This document shows positions 25,948 through 34,843 of a DNA stretch of 64,000 nt, piece after piece. The stretch covers positions 2,232,001-2,296,000 of the forward strand of contig NZ_CP126110.1 in the NCBI RefSeq assembly GCF_030123405.1, in the 5' to 3' direction. A program made the position numbers and the translations under genes. The DNA is from Neobacillus sp. WH10 (lineage in GTDB: Bacteria > Bacillota > Bacilli > Bacillales > Cytobacillaceae). How positions within the stretch are numbered: position 1 is the first letter of the stretch; every line of letters starts with the position of its first letter. Under the pieces are notes generated by a model. That model had not been told where the DNA came from and did no database searches. It worked only from the letters and a program-made list of their open reading frames with translations.

Positions 25948-26051
25948 TGGATGGTGCAGGCTTCGGAAGCGGCTTTGCTTTAATCGTGGTTTTATTCATC
26001 CTGCTAATTATCATCGGTGCAAGCTTTATCGGTTGTGGCAGGTTCTGTTAA
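25948..26051 (+). pseudogene. yjcZ-like sporulation peptide gene with frameshift
   Basis: After GGGAGGTGG, ATG 25948 encodes MDGAGFGSGFA and then meets a stop (TAA 25981). One base away in frame, from 25980, the reading continues LIVVLFILLIIIGAS and FIGCGRFC to a stop at 26049-26051. Joined, this is a ~34-residue YjcZ-type peptide (glycine-rich head, FALIVVLFILL helix). The break equals loss of one base at GCTTTA to GCTTA. Either a real null mutation or a sequencing error in a short T run. A terminator follows, showing the gene once was, or is, complete. Confidence 0.75.
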
Positions 26052-26082
26052 AAAACTAGTTGGTTTATTTTTTGAAAAATGG

Positions 26083-26108
26083 ATAGGGATTGCAGCTGCA
26101 ATCCCTAT
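26083..26108 (+). terminator. Intrinsic terminator of the yjcZ-like gene
   Basis: A perfect 26-bp palindrome, ATAGGGATTGCAG with its complement, followed by T-rich sequence. Confidence 0.8.
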
Positions 26109-26197
26109 TTCTTGTTCTGTTTTCGTTCTTTCTAATTTTTGAATTTTTCCATGTAATTGGTGAAAACTAATAGAAATTTTGCTAAGGATGGGGAAAA

Positions 26198-28231
26198 TTG
26201 AGAAAAATTTGGCGCATTTACAGAACCGATTGGAAAAATATTTTTAGTGTTCCTTCTGTAGTATTGTTAATAGCGGCACTAATGGTATTGCCTTCTGCCT
26301 ATGCATGGGTAAATATTAAGGCGATGTGGGATCCATATAGCAATACATCAGGAATCAAAGTGGCCGTCGCAAATGAGGATGAAGGGGCAGAAATACAAGG
26401 AAACAAAATCAATGTCGGCAATGATACCGTAAAAAATCTAAAAAAAAACCATAACCTTGGCTGGGTGTTTGTAACCCGAAGTGAAGCTGAAAAGGGAGTT
26501 GAAAAAGGCAAATATTATGCGTATCTCATTATTCCAAAAGATTTTTCGAAGAAAATTACAAGCATTTTAGAAATAAACCCGCAAAAACCAAAAATTATTT
26601 TTGGAGTAAATGAGAAAATCAATGCCGTTGCACCGAAAATTACAAGTTCAGGTGCATCCAGCGTTACTGCTCAAATAAGTCAGACTTTCGTAAAAACGGT
26701 GGGGGATGCAATTTTTTCAGGATTCTTTAAAGCTGGAATTGAATTAGAGAAAGCGCTGCCTTCGATCCATAACGTTGAAAAACAAATCTTTGAACTGGAA
26801 AAGGCTCTTCCCCAGTTTGAGGAAATGGGAAAAAAAGCGATTGAATTAGAGGGGAAATTGCCGGAAATACGGGAAAAGGGACAAAAAATTATCGATTTGG
26901 AACAAAGAATTCCGGAAATTCAGCAGGCAGGAAGGAGCATCTTGAAGGTAGAAGAAAGTTTACCACAGATAAAAGAAGCAGGAGACATGGTGTTGGCGAT
27001 CCAAGGGAAGCTTGCAGATTTACAGAGTGTCAATGATATCATTACTGATGTAATTGCAAATTTGATGGAAATAGAATCGAAAATAAAGCAGGCGATTGAT
27101 TCTGCAAAGGATGCTCAAAATGACCAGACCGATATCGCGGATAATCAGGAGCAGCTAACCCGTCTTTATGAGGAACTAGCAAATATTCATAATCAAGTAA
27201 GTCAAACTCGTCTTGATCTTCAACAAAAAATAGATGAAGTGAGAAAAATAATAAACACAGCGGCAGATTTCTTCAAAAATGAAATGCCTGCGGTTGAGCA
27301 AAAAATAAAAAAGGCGGCTGATTTTGTTCGAAACGATTTACCTGCTCTTGAAGAAGATATTCGAAAAGCGGCTAATCTTGTTCAAACAAAGCTGCCGGAA
27401 GTAGAAAAGACTGTTCATAAAGCTGCCGATATGACTCGAAACGATTTACCAGGATTTGAAGCGAAAATAAGGAGTGCCGCTGATAAAATTCGCAGCTTAG
27501 AGAGCAGTGTGAATGTGAATGATTTAATCCAATTTTTGAAGCATGATCCCAAAAAAGAGAGTATTTTTTTAGCAAGCCCTGTTCTTTTGGAAACGAAAAG
27601 GATTTTCCCGATTCCCAATTACGGATCTGCGATGACACCTTTTTATACAATGCTGGCACTATGGGTTGGAGCTACCTTCTTAATTGCCTCTCTTCGGGTC
27701 GATGTTGAAAACGCCGACAACGAGTACAAGGGGTACCAGGTTTATTTTGGAAGACTATTAACGTTTATTACTATCGGAATTTTTCAAGCAGCCATTGCGT
27801 CCTTGGGCGATTTGTATTTTATTCATACGTATGCGGTGGACAAACTATGGTTTGTACTATTTAGTATTTTAATCGGCATGGTGTTTGTCATCATCACCTT
27901 TACATTATGCGCGGTATTCGGCAATATCGGAAAGGGTTTAGCGATTATATTCTTAGTGCTGCAAATCTCCAGTTCTGGCGCAACCTTTCCGGTTAGTACG
28001 ACTTCTACCTTTTTTCAGATGATCTATCCTTTCATGCCATTTAGTTATGCAGTAAGTATGCTTCGTGAGGCGGTAGGAGGGATGGTTGTGGAAGTGGTAA
28101 TGAAGGATGTATTTTCCTTGCTAGTCTTTGTTGCCGCCAGCTTCATTTTAGCGCTTGTCTTGAAAAAACCTTTAAGTAAGCGGATTCAACAAACAGCAGA
28201 AAGAGCAAGATCTACCAAGATCATCCAATAA
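26198..28231 (+). CDS. YhgE/Pip-type membrane protein (ABC-2 permease fold)
   Basis: 677 residues. An N-terminal helix (LLIAALMVLPSAYAW) is followed by a large extracellular part and five or six C-terminal helices with the ABC-2 permease-like pattern. The extracellular part holds two sets of ~20-22-residue repeats: ELEKALPQFEEMGKK-type (~195-280) and AADFVRNDLPALEED-type (~350-430), likely coiled coil. The family includes YhgE, the phage-infection protein Pip and YueB-like type VII secretion proteins. Start TTG 26198 has an AGGATGGGG site. No ATPase or WXG100 gene is nearby, so the role is unknown. Confidence 0.85.
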   Translation: MRKIWRIYRTDWKNIFSVPSVVLLIAALMVLPSAYAWVNIKAMWDPYSNTSGIKVAVANEDEGAEIQGNKINVGNDTVKNLKKNHNLGWVFVTRSEAEKGVEKGKYYAYLIIPKDFSKKITSILEINPQKPKIIFGVNEKINAVAPKITSSGASSVTAQISQTFVKTVGDAIFSGFFKAGIELEKALPSIHNVEKQIFELEKALPQFEEMGKKAIELEGKLPEIREKGQKIIDLEQRIPEIQQAGRSILKVEESLPQIKEAGDMVLAIQGKLADLQSVNDIITDVIANLMEIESKIKQAIDSAKDAQNDQTDIADNQEQLTRLYEELANIHNQVSQTRLDLQQKIDEVRKIINTAADFFKNEMPAVEQKIKKAADFVRNDLPALEEDIRKAANLVQTKLPEVEKTVHKAADMTRNDLPGFEAKIRSAADKIRSLESSVNVNDLIQFLKHDPKKESIFLASPVLLETKRIFPIPNYGSAMTPFYTMLALWVGATFLIASLRVDVENADNEYKGYQVYFGRLLTFITIGIFQAAIASLGDLYFIHTYAVDKLWFVLFSILIGMVFVIITFTLCAVFGNIGKGLAIIFLVLQISSSGATFPVSTTSTFFQMIYPFMPFSYAVSMLREAVGGMVVEVVMKDVFSLLVFVAASFILALVLKKPLSKRIQQTAERARSTKIIQ

Positions 28232-28237
28232 TTGAGT

Positions 28238-28272
28238 AAAATAGCGAACAGTGACGTACATTGTTCGCTATT
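28238..28272. terminator. Bidirectional terminator
   Basis: AAATAGCGAACA and TGTTCGCTATTT, a perfect 12-bp stem, between the convergent YhgE and Crp/Fnr genes. Confidence 0.8.
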
Positions 28273-28448
28273 TATTTTTAAGTTAATTAATGATAGTTTC
28301 TAGAGTTACCTCAATCATATCCTACAATCCCTATTTCTATTTTTTGTTAAAAGGATAACAACATTTTTGTGAACTAGTTAACAAAATAATCGTAATTAAA
28401 CTAACTGAAATGGAACGCTTTCATTTGTTATCATTAGTTATGGTAAGA

Positions 28449-29165
28449 TTAAACGTTATACCACTTTCGAAGCGCTGGAACCTCTTCGGTTTCACTACAA
28501 ATTGCTTCCAATTGGCTTTTATCTAATAGGTAAAAATACTTTTCACGTATATCGATGAGCCCTTCATTTTGGAAATCGCCTAGTGTTTTGGAGATAGATT
28601 CTCTGGTTACTCCAAGCATATTTGCAAGCAAGGACTGATTAATTTTTAGGTCAATTTTAAAATTATCTCCATCTGGTTTTCCAAAATTATAATAGAGATC
28701 CACTAGCAAATTTGCAGCTTTAGTTCTCACATCATAAAAGGTTAAATAACGAATCAAGCGGTTAAGCATCCGTGTCCGTTCAACTAGGACCATATAGGCT
28801 TTACGAAGAACAGATGGATACTGATCGACGATTTGAAGGAAATCTTGTTTTGTCATATGCCATACTGAAACATTTTCAAGTGCTTCGATAGAAGAAATTC
28901 GATGGCTATCGTTGGATAATGCTTCAACTTCCCCTAAAATATCTCCTGGCATTGAGATACTTAGGACGATTTCTTTTCCTTCGTGAATACGGTATATCTT
29001 TAACATACCAGAACGAATGATATATACATCTTCACTTAAATCATTTTCAAACATAAGGACATGATTCTTTTTAAACTTGCGCTCCTTTAGTTTGGAAATA
29101 ATATGTGGTGCATCAATCTCAGGAATATCGGCGAAGATCGCAATTTCCGAGATTTTGGTTATCAT
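28449..29165 (-). CDS. Crp/Fnr family transcriptional regulator
   Basis: About 238 residues. A cNMP-binding-type beta roll (~20-130: FENDLSEDVYIIRSGMLKIY, SMPGDILGEVEAL) precedes a Crp HTH (~165-215: NQSLLANMLGVTRESISKTLGDFQNEGLI). The typical cysteine cluster of Fnr is absent, so iron-sulphur oxygen sensing is unlikely. Two ATGs are possible; AAAGGA is best spaced for 29165. It is divergent from a purine permease gene, with only ~108 nt between starts, so control of that gene and itself is plausible. Confidence 0.85.
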   Translation of the reverse strand: MITKISEIAIFADIPEIDAPHIISKLKERKFKKNHVLMFENDLSEDVYIIRSGMLKIYRIHEGKEIVLSISMPGDILGEVEALSNDSHRISSIEALENVSVWHMTKQDFLQIVDQYPSVLRKAYMVLVERTRMLNRLIRYLTFYDVRTKAANLLVDLYYNFGKPDGDNFKIDLKINQSLLANMLGVTRESISKTLGDFQNEGLIDIREKYFYLLDKSQLEAICSETEEVPALRKWYNV

Positions 29166-29273
29166 AATCATGCATCCTTTCTAAAATCACATATCGAATC
29201 AAATGGTTAATATAAAAATAAGTATACCATGTTTTTGGTCGATTGAACTCGCATAATAAAAGGGGAAATTGGA

Positions 29274-30560
29274 TTGAGTAAACGATTACAGAGGATCTTT
29301 CAACTTCAGGAAGCGAATACGAGTATTCGGACAGAGGGAATTGCTGGACTAACCTCATTTATGACGGTTGCCTATATCATCGCGGTGAATGGTGCGATTT
29401 TAAGTCAAGTTGGGATGCCGTATGAAGCAGTAACAATCGCCACTTTAATTTGTTGCTTTCTTGGCTGTATGCTGATGGCTCTTTGGGCTAATTCACCATT
29501 ACTCATCGTCCCGGGTATGGGAGATAATGCTTTTTTTGTTTTTACCCTTGTATTTTCTTTTGGGCTAACTTGGCAGCAAGCACTTGCAGTTGTCTTAATC
29601 GCAGGTATTATTTTTACATTGACAACAGTAACAAAAGGAGCGTTCTATTTATCACAATCCATCCCAAATTCGATGATCAATGCCATGACGGCCGGGATCG
29701 GTTTATTTATAGCATTTTTAGGGTTGAAAAATGGTAGATTGATTGTTGCGAGTGAGGGGACATTTGTCAAATTAGGTGATCTAGCGGATCCTTATGCCTT
29801 AACAACGATTCTGACTTTACTTATTTTAGTCCCACTATTCTTACGCAATGTAAAGGGGAACTTCCTGATAGGAATCATTGTTGGTACCATAATCGGTTCA
29901 ATGCTAGGAATTGTAGATTTTTCAACATTACGTGATTTTAGTTTCTCTTTTAGCGGGTATGATCAAATATTTTTTGCTTTTGATTTTAGTCAAATTGGTA
30001 CAATTAATTTCTGGACTGCTGTATTTTCATTATCAATAGTGATAATATTTCAAAATATGGGTGCACAGCTCGGTATGCTGCCAGACAAATCAAAGTTTAG
30101 AAAGTCGTTTCAAGCAAACGCATTTTCAATTATTGGTGCAGGATTCTTTGGCTGCAGTCCTACAACGACTGCGGCGGAGTCGGCAACGGGAATTGCAGCA
30201 GGCGGGAGAACGGGCTTAACCTCGTTTACAGCAGGATTATTGTTTATTCCAGCACTATTTCTTATTCCACTTTTTAAAGTGATTCCAGATGCTGCTATAG
30301 CACCTGTGCTGATTATTGTTGGTTGTCTAATGGTTCAAAACTTAAAAGAAATACCATTTAGCGACTTTACCGAAGCATTTCCAGCTTATTTAATGATGGC
30401 AATCATGCCTTTGTCCTTTAGTATTGCCAATGGGATTGCGTTTGGCTTCATTGCTTACCCTATTCTAAAACTGGTCACAGGTCGAAGGAAAGAAATTTCG
30501 GTCACAATGTATATCATTGCCTTTTTCTTCCTACTCTATTTTATTTTAGGATCAATTTAG
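29274..30560 (+). CDS. NCS2 family purine (guanine/hypoxanthine or adenine) permease
   Basis: 428 residues, about twelve membrane helices, of the AzgA/PbuG/PbuO branch of nucleobase transporters. Visible motifs are EGIAGLTSFMTVAYIIAVN at the N-terminus, PGMGDNAFF, and FGCSPTTTAAESATGIAAGG, which carries substrate-binding residues. It imports purine bases with H+. Start TTG 29274 follows AGGGG. No purine riboswitch or PurR-like site is evident in the short upstream region, so the divergent Crp/Fnr gene is the candidate regulator. Confidence 0.9.
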   Translation: MSKRLQRIFQLQEANTSIRTEGIAGLTSFMTVAYIIAVNGAILSQVGMPYEAVTIATLICCFLGCMLMALWANSPLLIVPGMGDNAFFVFTLVFSFGLTWQQALAVVLIAGIIFTLTTVTKGAFYLSQSIPNSMINAMTAGIGLFIAFLGLKNGRLIVASEGTFVKLGDLADPYALTTILTLLILVPLFLRNVKGNFLIGIIVGTIIGSMLGIVDFSTLRDFSFSFSGYDQIFFAFDFSQIGTINFWTAVFSLSIVIIFQNMGAQLGMLPDKSKFRKSFQANAFSIIGAGFFGCSPTTTAAESATGIAAGGRTGLTSFTAGLLFIPALFLIPLFKVIPDAAIAPVLIIVGCLMVQNLKEIPFSDFTEAFPAYLMMAIMPLSFSIANGIAFGFIAYPILKLVTGRRKEISVTMYIIAFFFLLYFILGSI

Positions 30561-30619
30561 TTAAAGATTTACTTATGAAGTAACTATAGTAAACTTGGAA
30601 AAAGTGTATGAAAAAATAG

Positions 30620-30700
30620 AGCATCCTAACGGGGCTGTTGACAAAATGGGAATGAAACTCCCAATTAGTTAGTCAACAGCCTCGAACGGGTGCTTTTTCT
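30620..30700 (+). terminator. Large nested terminator after the purine permease
   Basis: Nested stems AGCATCC/GGGTGCT, GGCTGTTGAC/GTCAACAGCC and TGGGA/TCCCA are followed by TTTTTCT. The -35 box of htpG begins 7 nt later. Confidence 0.75.
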
Positions 30701-30706
30701 ATTTTC

Positions 30707-30770
30707 TTGACGAAAAAAATTTTATATGTTATTAAAATATTTGTTAGCACTCAATTGAATAGAGTGCTAA
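30707..30770 (+). promoter_or_regulatory. htpG promoter with perfect CIRCE operator
   Basis: TTGACG (30707-30712), 17 nt, TATTAA (30730-30735). At 30744-30770 the HrcA-binding CIRCE element TTAGCACTC-N9-GAGTGCTAA is exact, at or just after the expected transcription start. Confidence 0.93.
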
Positions 30771-30808
30771 AATTTATTTGTAAATTGGAAACTAAAGGAG
30801 AGGTCCTA

Positions 30809-32686
30809 ATGGAAACGAAACAGTTTAAAGCCGAATCGAAACGATTATTAGACATGATGATCAACTCCATTTATACTCATCGGGAGATATTTTTAAGAGA
30901 GCTACTGTCAAATGCTAGTGACGCTATTGATAAAATTTATTACACAGCATTAACAGATGATGCTTTAACCTTTGACAAGGACAGTTACTTTATTAAAGTA
31001 ACGGCTGATAAAGAAAATAGAATCTTGAAAATCACTGATACGGGTATTGGAATGTCCAAGGAAGATCTAGAAAATAACCTTGGAACCATAGCCAAAAGCG
31101 GCTCATTAGCCTTTAAAAGTGAAAATGAATTAAAAGATGGTCACGATATCATAGGCCAATTTGGTGTCGGATTTTATTCTGCCTTTATGGTCGCTGATGA
31201 GGTCACTGTTATTAGTAGAGCTTTAGGCAGTGAGGAAGCATATAAGTGGGAATCTAAGGGGGCGGATGGCTATACAATTTTCCCATTTGAAAAGGATTCA
31301 GTCGGTACCGAAATTATTTTGAAAATCAAAGAGAACGTTGAAGATGAGAACTATGATGAGTATCTGGAAGAATACCGCTTAAAGTCCATCATCAAAAAGT
31401 ATTCTGATTTCATTCGCTACCCTATCAAAATGGATGTCACCGATAGAAGGCATAAAGAAGGCAGTGAAGACGAATACGAGGATGTTCAAGAAGAACAAAC
31501 GATTAATAGTATGGTACCAATTTGGAGGAAAAATAAAAAGGATCTTACAACAGAGGACTATGATCATTTTTATGCGGAAAAACATTACGGTTTTGACAAG
31601 CCGATCAAACATATCCACATCAGTGTGGATGGTGCTGTAAGATATAATTCCATTTTATATATTCCTGAAAAAATACCTTTCGACTATTACTCTCAGGAAT
31701 ATGAAAAAGGGTTAGAGCTATATTCTAATGGTGTGTTAATCATGAACAAATGCTCCGACTTACTTCCTGACTATTTCAGCTTTGTTAAAGGCATGGTGGA
31801 TTCAGAGGATTTATCTTTAAATATCTCAAGAGAAATGCTGCAGCATGACCGCCAATTAAAACTTATCGCAAAAAATATTAACAAAAAAATTAAGAGTGAA
31901 TTACTAAACATATTAAAAAATGAACGAGAAAAGTATCAAGAGTTTTATAATTCTTTTGGCAGACAACTCAAATATGGTGTCTACAGTGACTATGGAATGC
32001 ATAAAGAAGAATTACAAGATTTACTGATGTTCTACTCCTCTAAAGAGAAGAAAATGGTCACTCTAGACGAATATGTATCAAGAATGCCGGAGGATCAAAA
32101 ATATATTTATTATGCTACTGGAGTAACATACGAAAGAATTGACAAGCTTCCACAGACTGAGCTAGTCGCTGATAAAGGATATGAAATTTTATATTTCACC
32201 GATGAAATAGACGAATTCGCTATTAGAATGGTAATGACCTACAAGGAAAAAGAATTCAAATCTGTGGCAAGCGGTGATTTAGGTTTTGAAGTAGATGAAA
32301 ATCAACAAACTGCTTCTGAAGAGAAAGAGAATAAAGAGCTCTTTGACTATATGAAAAATATTCTGACTAACAAAGTAAAGGATGTAAGAGTATCGAAAAG
32401 ATTAAAAACACATCCTGTATGCTTAACGACCGATGGGGCAGTATCGATCGAAATGGAAAAAATTCTAAATGCGATGCCAAACAATCAAAATGTTAAAGCA
32501 GACAAGGTTTTGGAAATCAATATCCATCACGATATATTTGAATCTTTAAAAGCAGCATTTGAAAAAGATAAAGAAAAATTAACGCTTTATACTTCCCTGT
32601 TATATAACCAAGCATTATTAATTGAAGGTTTGCCAATCGAGGACCCAGTCGAGTTTACCAATAATATTTGCAAAATCATGGCTTAA
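30809..32686 (+). CDS. htpG: Hsp90-family chaperone HtpG
   Basis: About 625 residues, full length. The N-terminal GHKL ATPase domain shows ELLSNASDAIDK, DTGIGMSKEDL, GTIAKSGS and GQFGVGFYSAFMV; the middle domain has LNISREMLQ; the C-terminal dimer domain ends at residue ~625. HtpG is an ATP-dependent cytosolic chaperone. The open frame begins at 30707, but that covers the promoter and CIRCE; ATG 30809 follows AGGAGAGG. Regulation by HrcA differs from B. subtilis, where htpG is not in the CIRCE class. Confidence 0.96.
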   Translation: METKQFKAESKRLLDMMINSIYTHREIFLRELLSNASDAIDKIYYTALTDDALTFDKDSYFIKVTADKENRILKITDTGIGMSKEDLENNLGTIAKSGSLAFKSENELKDGHDIIGQFGVGFYSAFMVADEVTVISRALGSEEAYKWESKGADGYTIFPFEKDSVGTEIILKIKENVEDENYDEYLEEYRLKSIIKKYSDFIRYPIKMDVTDRRHKEGSEDEYEDVQEEQTINSMVPIWRKNKKDLTTEDYDHFYAEKHYGFDKPIKHIHISVDGAVRYNSILYIPEKIPFDYYSQEYEKGLELYSNGVLIMNKCSDLLPDYFSFVKGMVDSEDLSLNISREMLQHDRQLKLIAKNINKKIKSELLNILKNEREKYQEFYNSFGRQLKYGVYSDYGMHKEELQDLLMFYSSKEKKMVTLDEYVSRMPEDQKYIYYATGVTYERIDKLPQTELVADKGYEILYFTDEIDEFAIRMVMTYKEKEFKSVASGDLGFEVDENQQTASEEKENKELFDYMKNILTNKVKDVRVSKRLKTHPVCLTTDGAVSIEMEKILNAMPNNQNVKADKVLEINIHHDIFESLKAAFEKDKEKLTLYTSLLYNQALLIEGLPIEDPVEFTNNICKIMA

Positions 32687-32861
32687 TTAGTAAAGCGGGG
32701 CGCGACGAATAGACCGGAGCGCTTTGACTGAGATCAAGGAAAATCGAAGAGCGAAATTGTCTCGCCGCTGGGCTATGGAACTGGGCATTTCAAAAACAAA
32801 GGGGGTTACAACTGACCTTAAAGGGTTCAGTTTTCGAGGGTATAAGTATTAAGTGACACAT
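32687..32861. other. GC-richer spacer after htpG
   Basis: About 170 bases locally richer in G+C than their surroundings (GCGGGGCGCGACG near its start) with a small AACTGA/TCAGTT hairpin and no open frame with a ribosome site. Function unknown. Confidence 0.4.
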
Positions 32862-32900
32862 AAAATAGCGTGAGTCAATTCTCACGCTATTTTTATTTTT
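32862..32900 (+). terminator. Intrinsic terminator downstream of htpG
   Basis: AAAATAGCGTGAG and CTCACGCTATTTT, a perfect 13-bp stem, then T-rich sequence. Confidence 0.85.
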
Positions 32901-32946
32901 AACAAAGGAATATACCAACTTTTAGGCTTATTGGTTAATAGGATCT

Positions 32947-33475
32947 TAAGCCAAGCATTCGGACAAAAGAAGGCAATATCCAGCTGGACCTGTCCGAATA
33001 AGCCTGGCATTTGGACAAGAACAGGAAAATTCCTGCTAGACCTGTCCGAATAAACCTTCCATTCAGACAAGAGAAGGCAATTTCCAGCTAGACCTGTCCG
33101 AATAAGCCTCGCATTCGGACAAACAAAGGCAATATCCTGCTAGACCTGTCCGAATAAGCCTAGGATTCGAACAAGAACAGGAAAATTCCTGCAAGACCTG
33201 TCCGAATAAGCCTAGGATTCGGACAAGAACAGGAAACTTCCTGCTAGACCTGTCCGAATAAGCCTGGCATTCGGACAAGAATAGGAAATTTCCTGCAAGA
33301 CCTGTCCGAATAAGCCTTCCATTCAGACAAGAGAAGGCAATTTCCAGCTAGACCTGTCCGAATAAGCCTGGCATTCGGACAAGAATAGGAAATATCCTGC
33401 TAGACCTGTCCGAATAAGCCTGGCATTCGGACAAGAATAGGAAATTTCCTGCAAGACCTGTCCGAATAAGCCTAG
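32947..33475. repeat. Tandem array of a 52-bp dyad repeat, ten units
   Basis: The motif TGTCCGAATAAGCC starts at 32991, 33043, 33095, 33147, 33199, 33251, 33303, 33355, 33407 and 33459: an exact 52-nt period. A partial unit precedes the first and the last decays after ~17 nt. Each unit contains TGTCCGAAT-N9-ATTCGGACA (9-bp arms) and a second small dyad near AGGAAATTTCCT. Units 6 and 9 are identical; units 2 and 7 share a rarer variant. No unique spacers, so it is not CRISPR. Short frames inside it translate the repeat itself and are not genes. Function unknown. Confidence 0.95.
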
Positions 33476-33842
33476 CATCGGACTATCCACAGGCAAATCC
33501 ACATAATGATCAGCTGCCATTATCGGCGTATTTTCTTATTTGCAATATCGGGTGCTTCAGTTGAAAATAGGAATTTGAATGTCAATAAGTCCATATGACT
33601 TTTAAAAATTGCGTGCTAAAACTGAAAGCAGTTTAATACGCCATTTTCTATGTCATTTAACTGTTTCGCACCTATAAACGAAACCATTTAAACTGGGCTT
33701 CCAATCCTTTTTTTAAAAGTGAATATGAACTCGAGTTCATTTTTTAATAAAAATATGATATAGTAATATAAACGTGATAATAAAATTCATTTCTGAAAAG
33801 AAAAATAATCATAAATATAAATCAATAAAAAGGTGTGGTTCA

Positions 33843-34727
33843 ATGACAGAATTAACAAAAGAAAACATTAAACATCGCAAGCTGCCCCTCAGCAAGGTTA
33901 TTTTTCGAGTAATTGCTATCACCATCGGAGCGATTTTTATGGCAACAGGATTAGAAATATTCTTAGTCCCAAACCATGTAATTGATGGAGGCATAACAGG
34001 TATTTCGATCATGCTTTCACATATTACGGGTTGGGAATTAGGAATCTTTCTATTTATTTTAAACTTGCCGTTTGTATATATGGGATACAAGCAAATGGGA
34101 AAAACCTTTGCTTTTTCTACAGTATATGGGATTATTGTTTTATCCATCTTTACTTCGTTCTTTCACCCAATCCCCGCGTTTACTGATGATATTCTCTTAG
34201 CGACCCTTTTTGGTGGAATGATATTAGGGATAGGGGTTGGATTGGTTATTCGTAATGGCGGTGCTTTAGATGGAACAGAAATATTAGCACTAGTAATTAA
34301 TAAAAAGGTTCCTTTTTCAGTAGGGCAAATCATTATGATTATGAACGTATTTATTTTAGGTGCAGCAGGCTTTGTCTTTAGTTGGGATCGAGCGATGTAT
34401 TCGCTGCTAGCATATGTTGTTGCCTCTAAAGCCATTGATGCTGTAGTAGCAGGTCTAGAAGAAACAAAATCTGTTTGGATTATTAGTGACGAGGCCGAAG
34501 AAATTGGAAATGCAGTTAATGATCGTTTAGGCCGTGGAGTAACATATCTAAATGGACAAGGTGCCTATACAGGAGATAATAAAAAAGTAATTTTTAGTAT
34601 CATTTCCAGATTGGAAGAATCTAAATTGACGACAATAGTGGAGGAGATTGATCCATCGGCATTTCTGGCGATTGCGGACATATCCGAAGTACGTGGTGGA
34701 CGTTTTAAGAAGCGAGATATCCATTAG
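33843..34727 (+). CDS. YitT family membrane protein with DUF2179 domain
   Basis: About 294 residues: five or six membrane helices (MATGLEIFLVPNHVIDGGITG in the first, GIGVGLVIRNGGALDGTEI in the middle) and a C-terminal DUF2179 ligand-binding-like domain (~210-285, ITYLNGQG-type TYLNGQGAYTG). The family is widespread in Firmicutes; a transport role is suspected but unproven. AAAGGTGTGG precedes ATG 33843, so the longer frame from 33774 is not used. Confidence 0.88.
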   Translation: MTELTKENIKHRKLPLSKVIFRVIAITIGAIFMATGLEIFLVPNHVIDGGITGISIMLSHITGWELGIFLFILNLPFVYMGYKQMGKTFAFSTVYGIIVLSIFTSFFHPIPAFTDDILLATLFGGMILGIGVGLVIRNGGALDGTEILALVINKKVPFSVGQIIMIMNVFILGAAGFVFSWDRAMYSLLAYVVASKAIDAVVAGLEETKSVWIISDEAEEIGNAVNDRLGRGVTYLNGQGAYTGDNKKVIFSIISRLEESKLTTIVEEIDPSAFLAIADISEVRGGRFKKRDIH

Positions 34728-34754
34728 TTGAAATGATAATTAGAAAAATAAAAG

Positions 34755-34830
34755 GATCTGGACTTGAACTGCACCTCCAATTGTTAGTTGGTGTCTAACA
34801 ATTGGGGTGGAGATCAACTCAAGACAGATC
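34755..34830. repeat. Palindromic element with IS3-like end motif (copy 2)
   Basis: A ~34-nt imperfect arm (GATCTG..CTTGA..CTGCACC..CCAATTGTTAG) and its complement around TTGGTGT. It shares GAACTGCACC and AATTGTTAG with the element at 894-952. It lies between convergent genes and could act as their shared terminator. Confidence 0.6.
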
Positions 34831-34843
34831 ATATAAAGAAATA

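Noticed and set aside
28380..28440. CcpA cre site near the Crp/Fnr gene end
   Set aside because: TGGAACGCTTTCA lacks one position of the cre consensus and lies downstream of the gene.
30707..30808. Longer N-terminus for HtpG
   Set aside because: The extension covers the -35/-10 and CIRCE elements, so it cannot be translated from that promoter.
32947..33475. CRISPR array
   Set aside because: Units are near-identical along their whole 52 nt with no unique spacers and no cas genes nearby.
32882..33520. Three minus-strand ORFs of 62-71 codons with similar peptides
   Set aside because: They are translations of the 52-bp repeat array; the periodic peptides follow the DNA repeat and have no ribosome sites.
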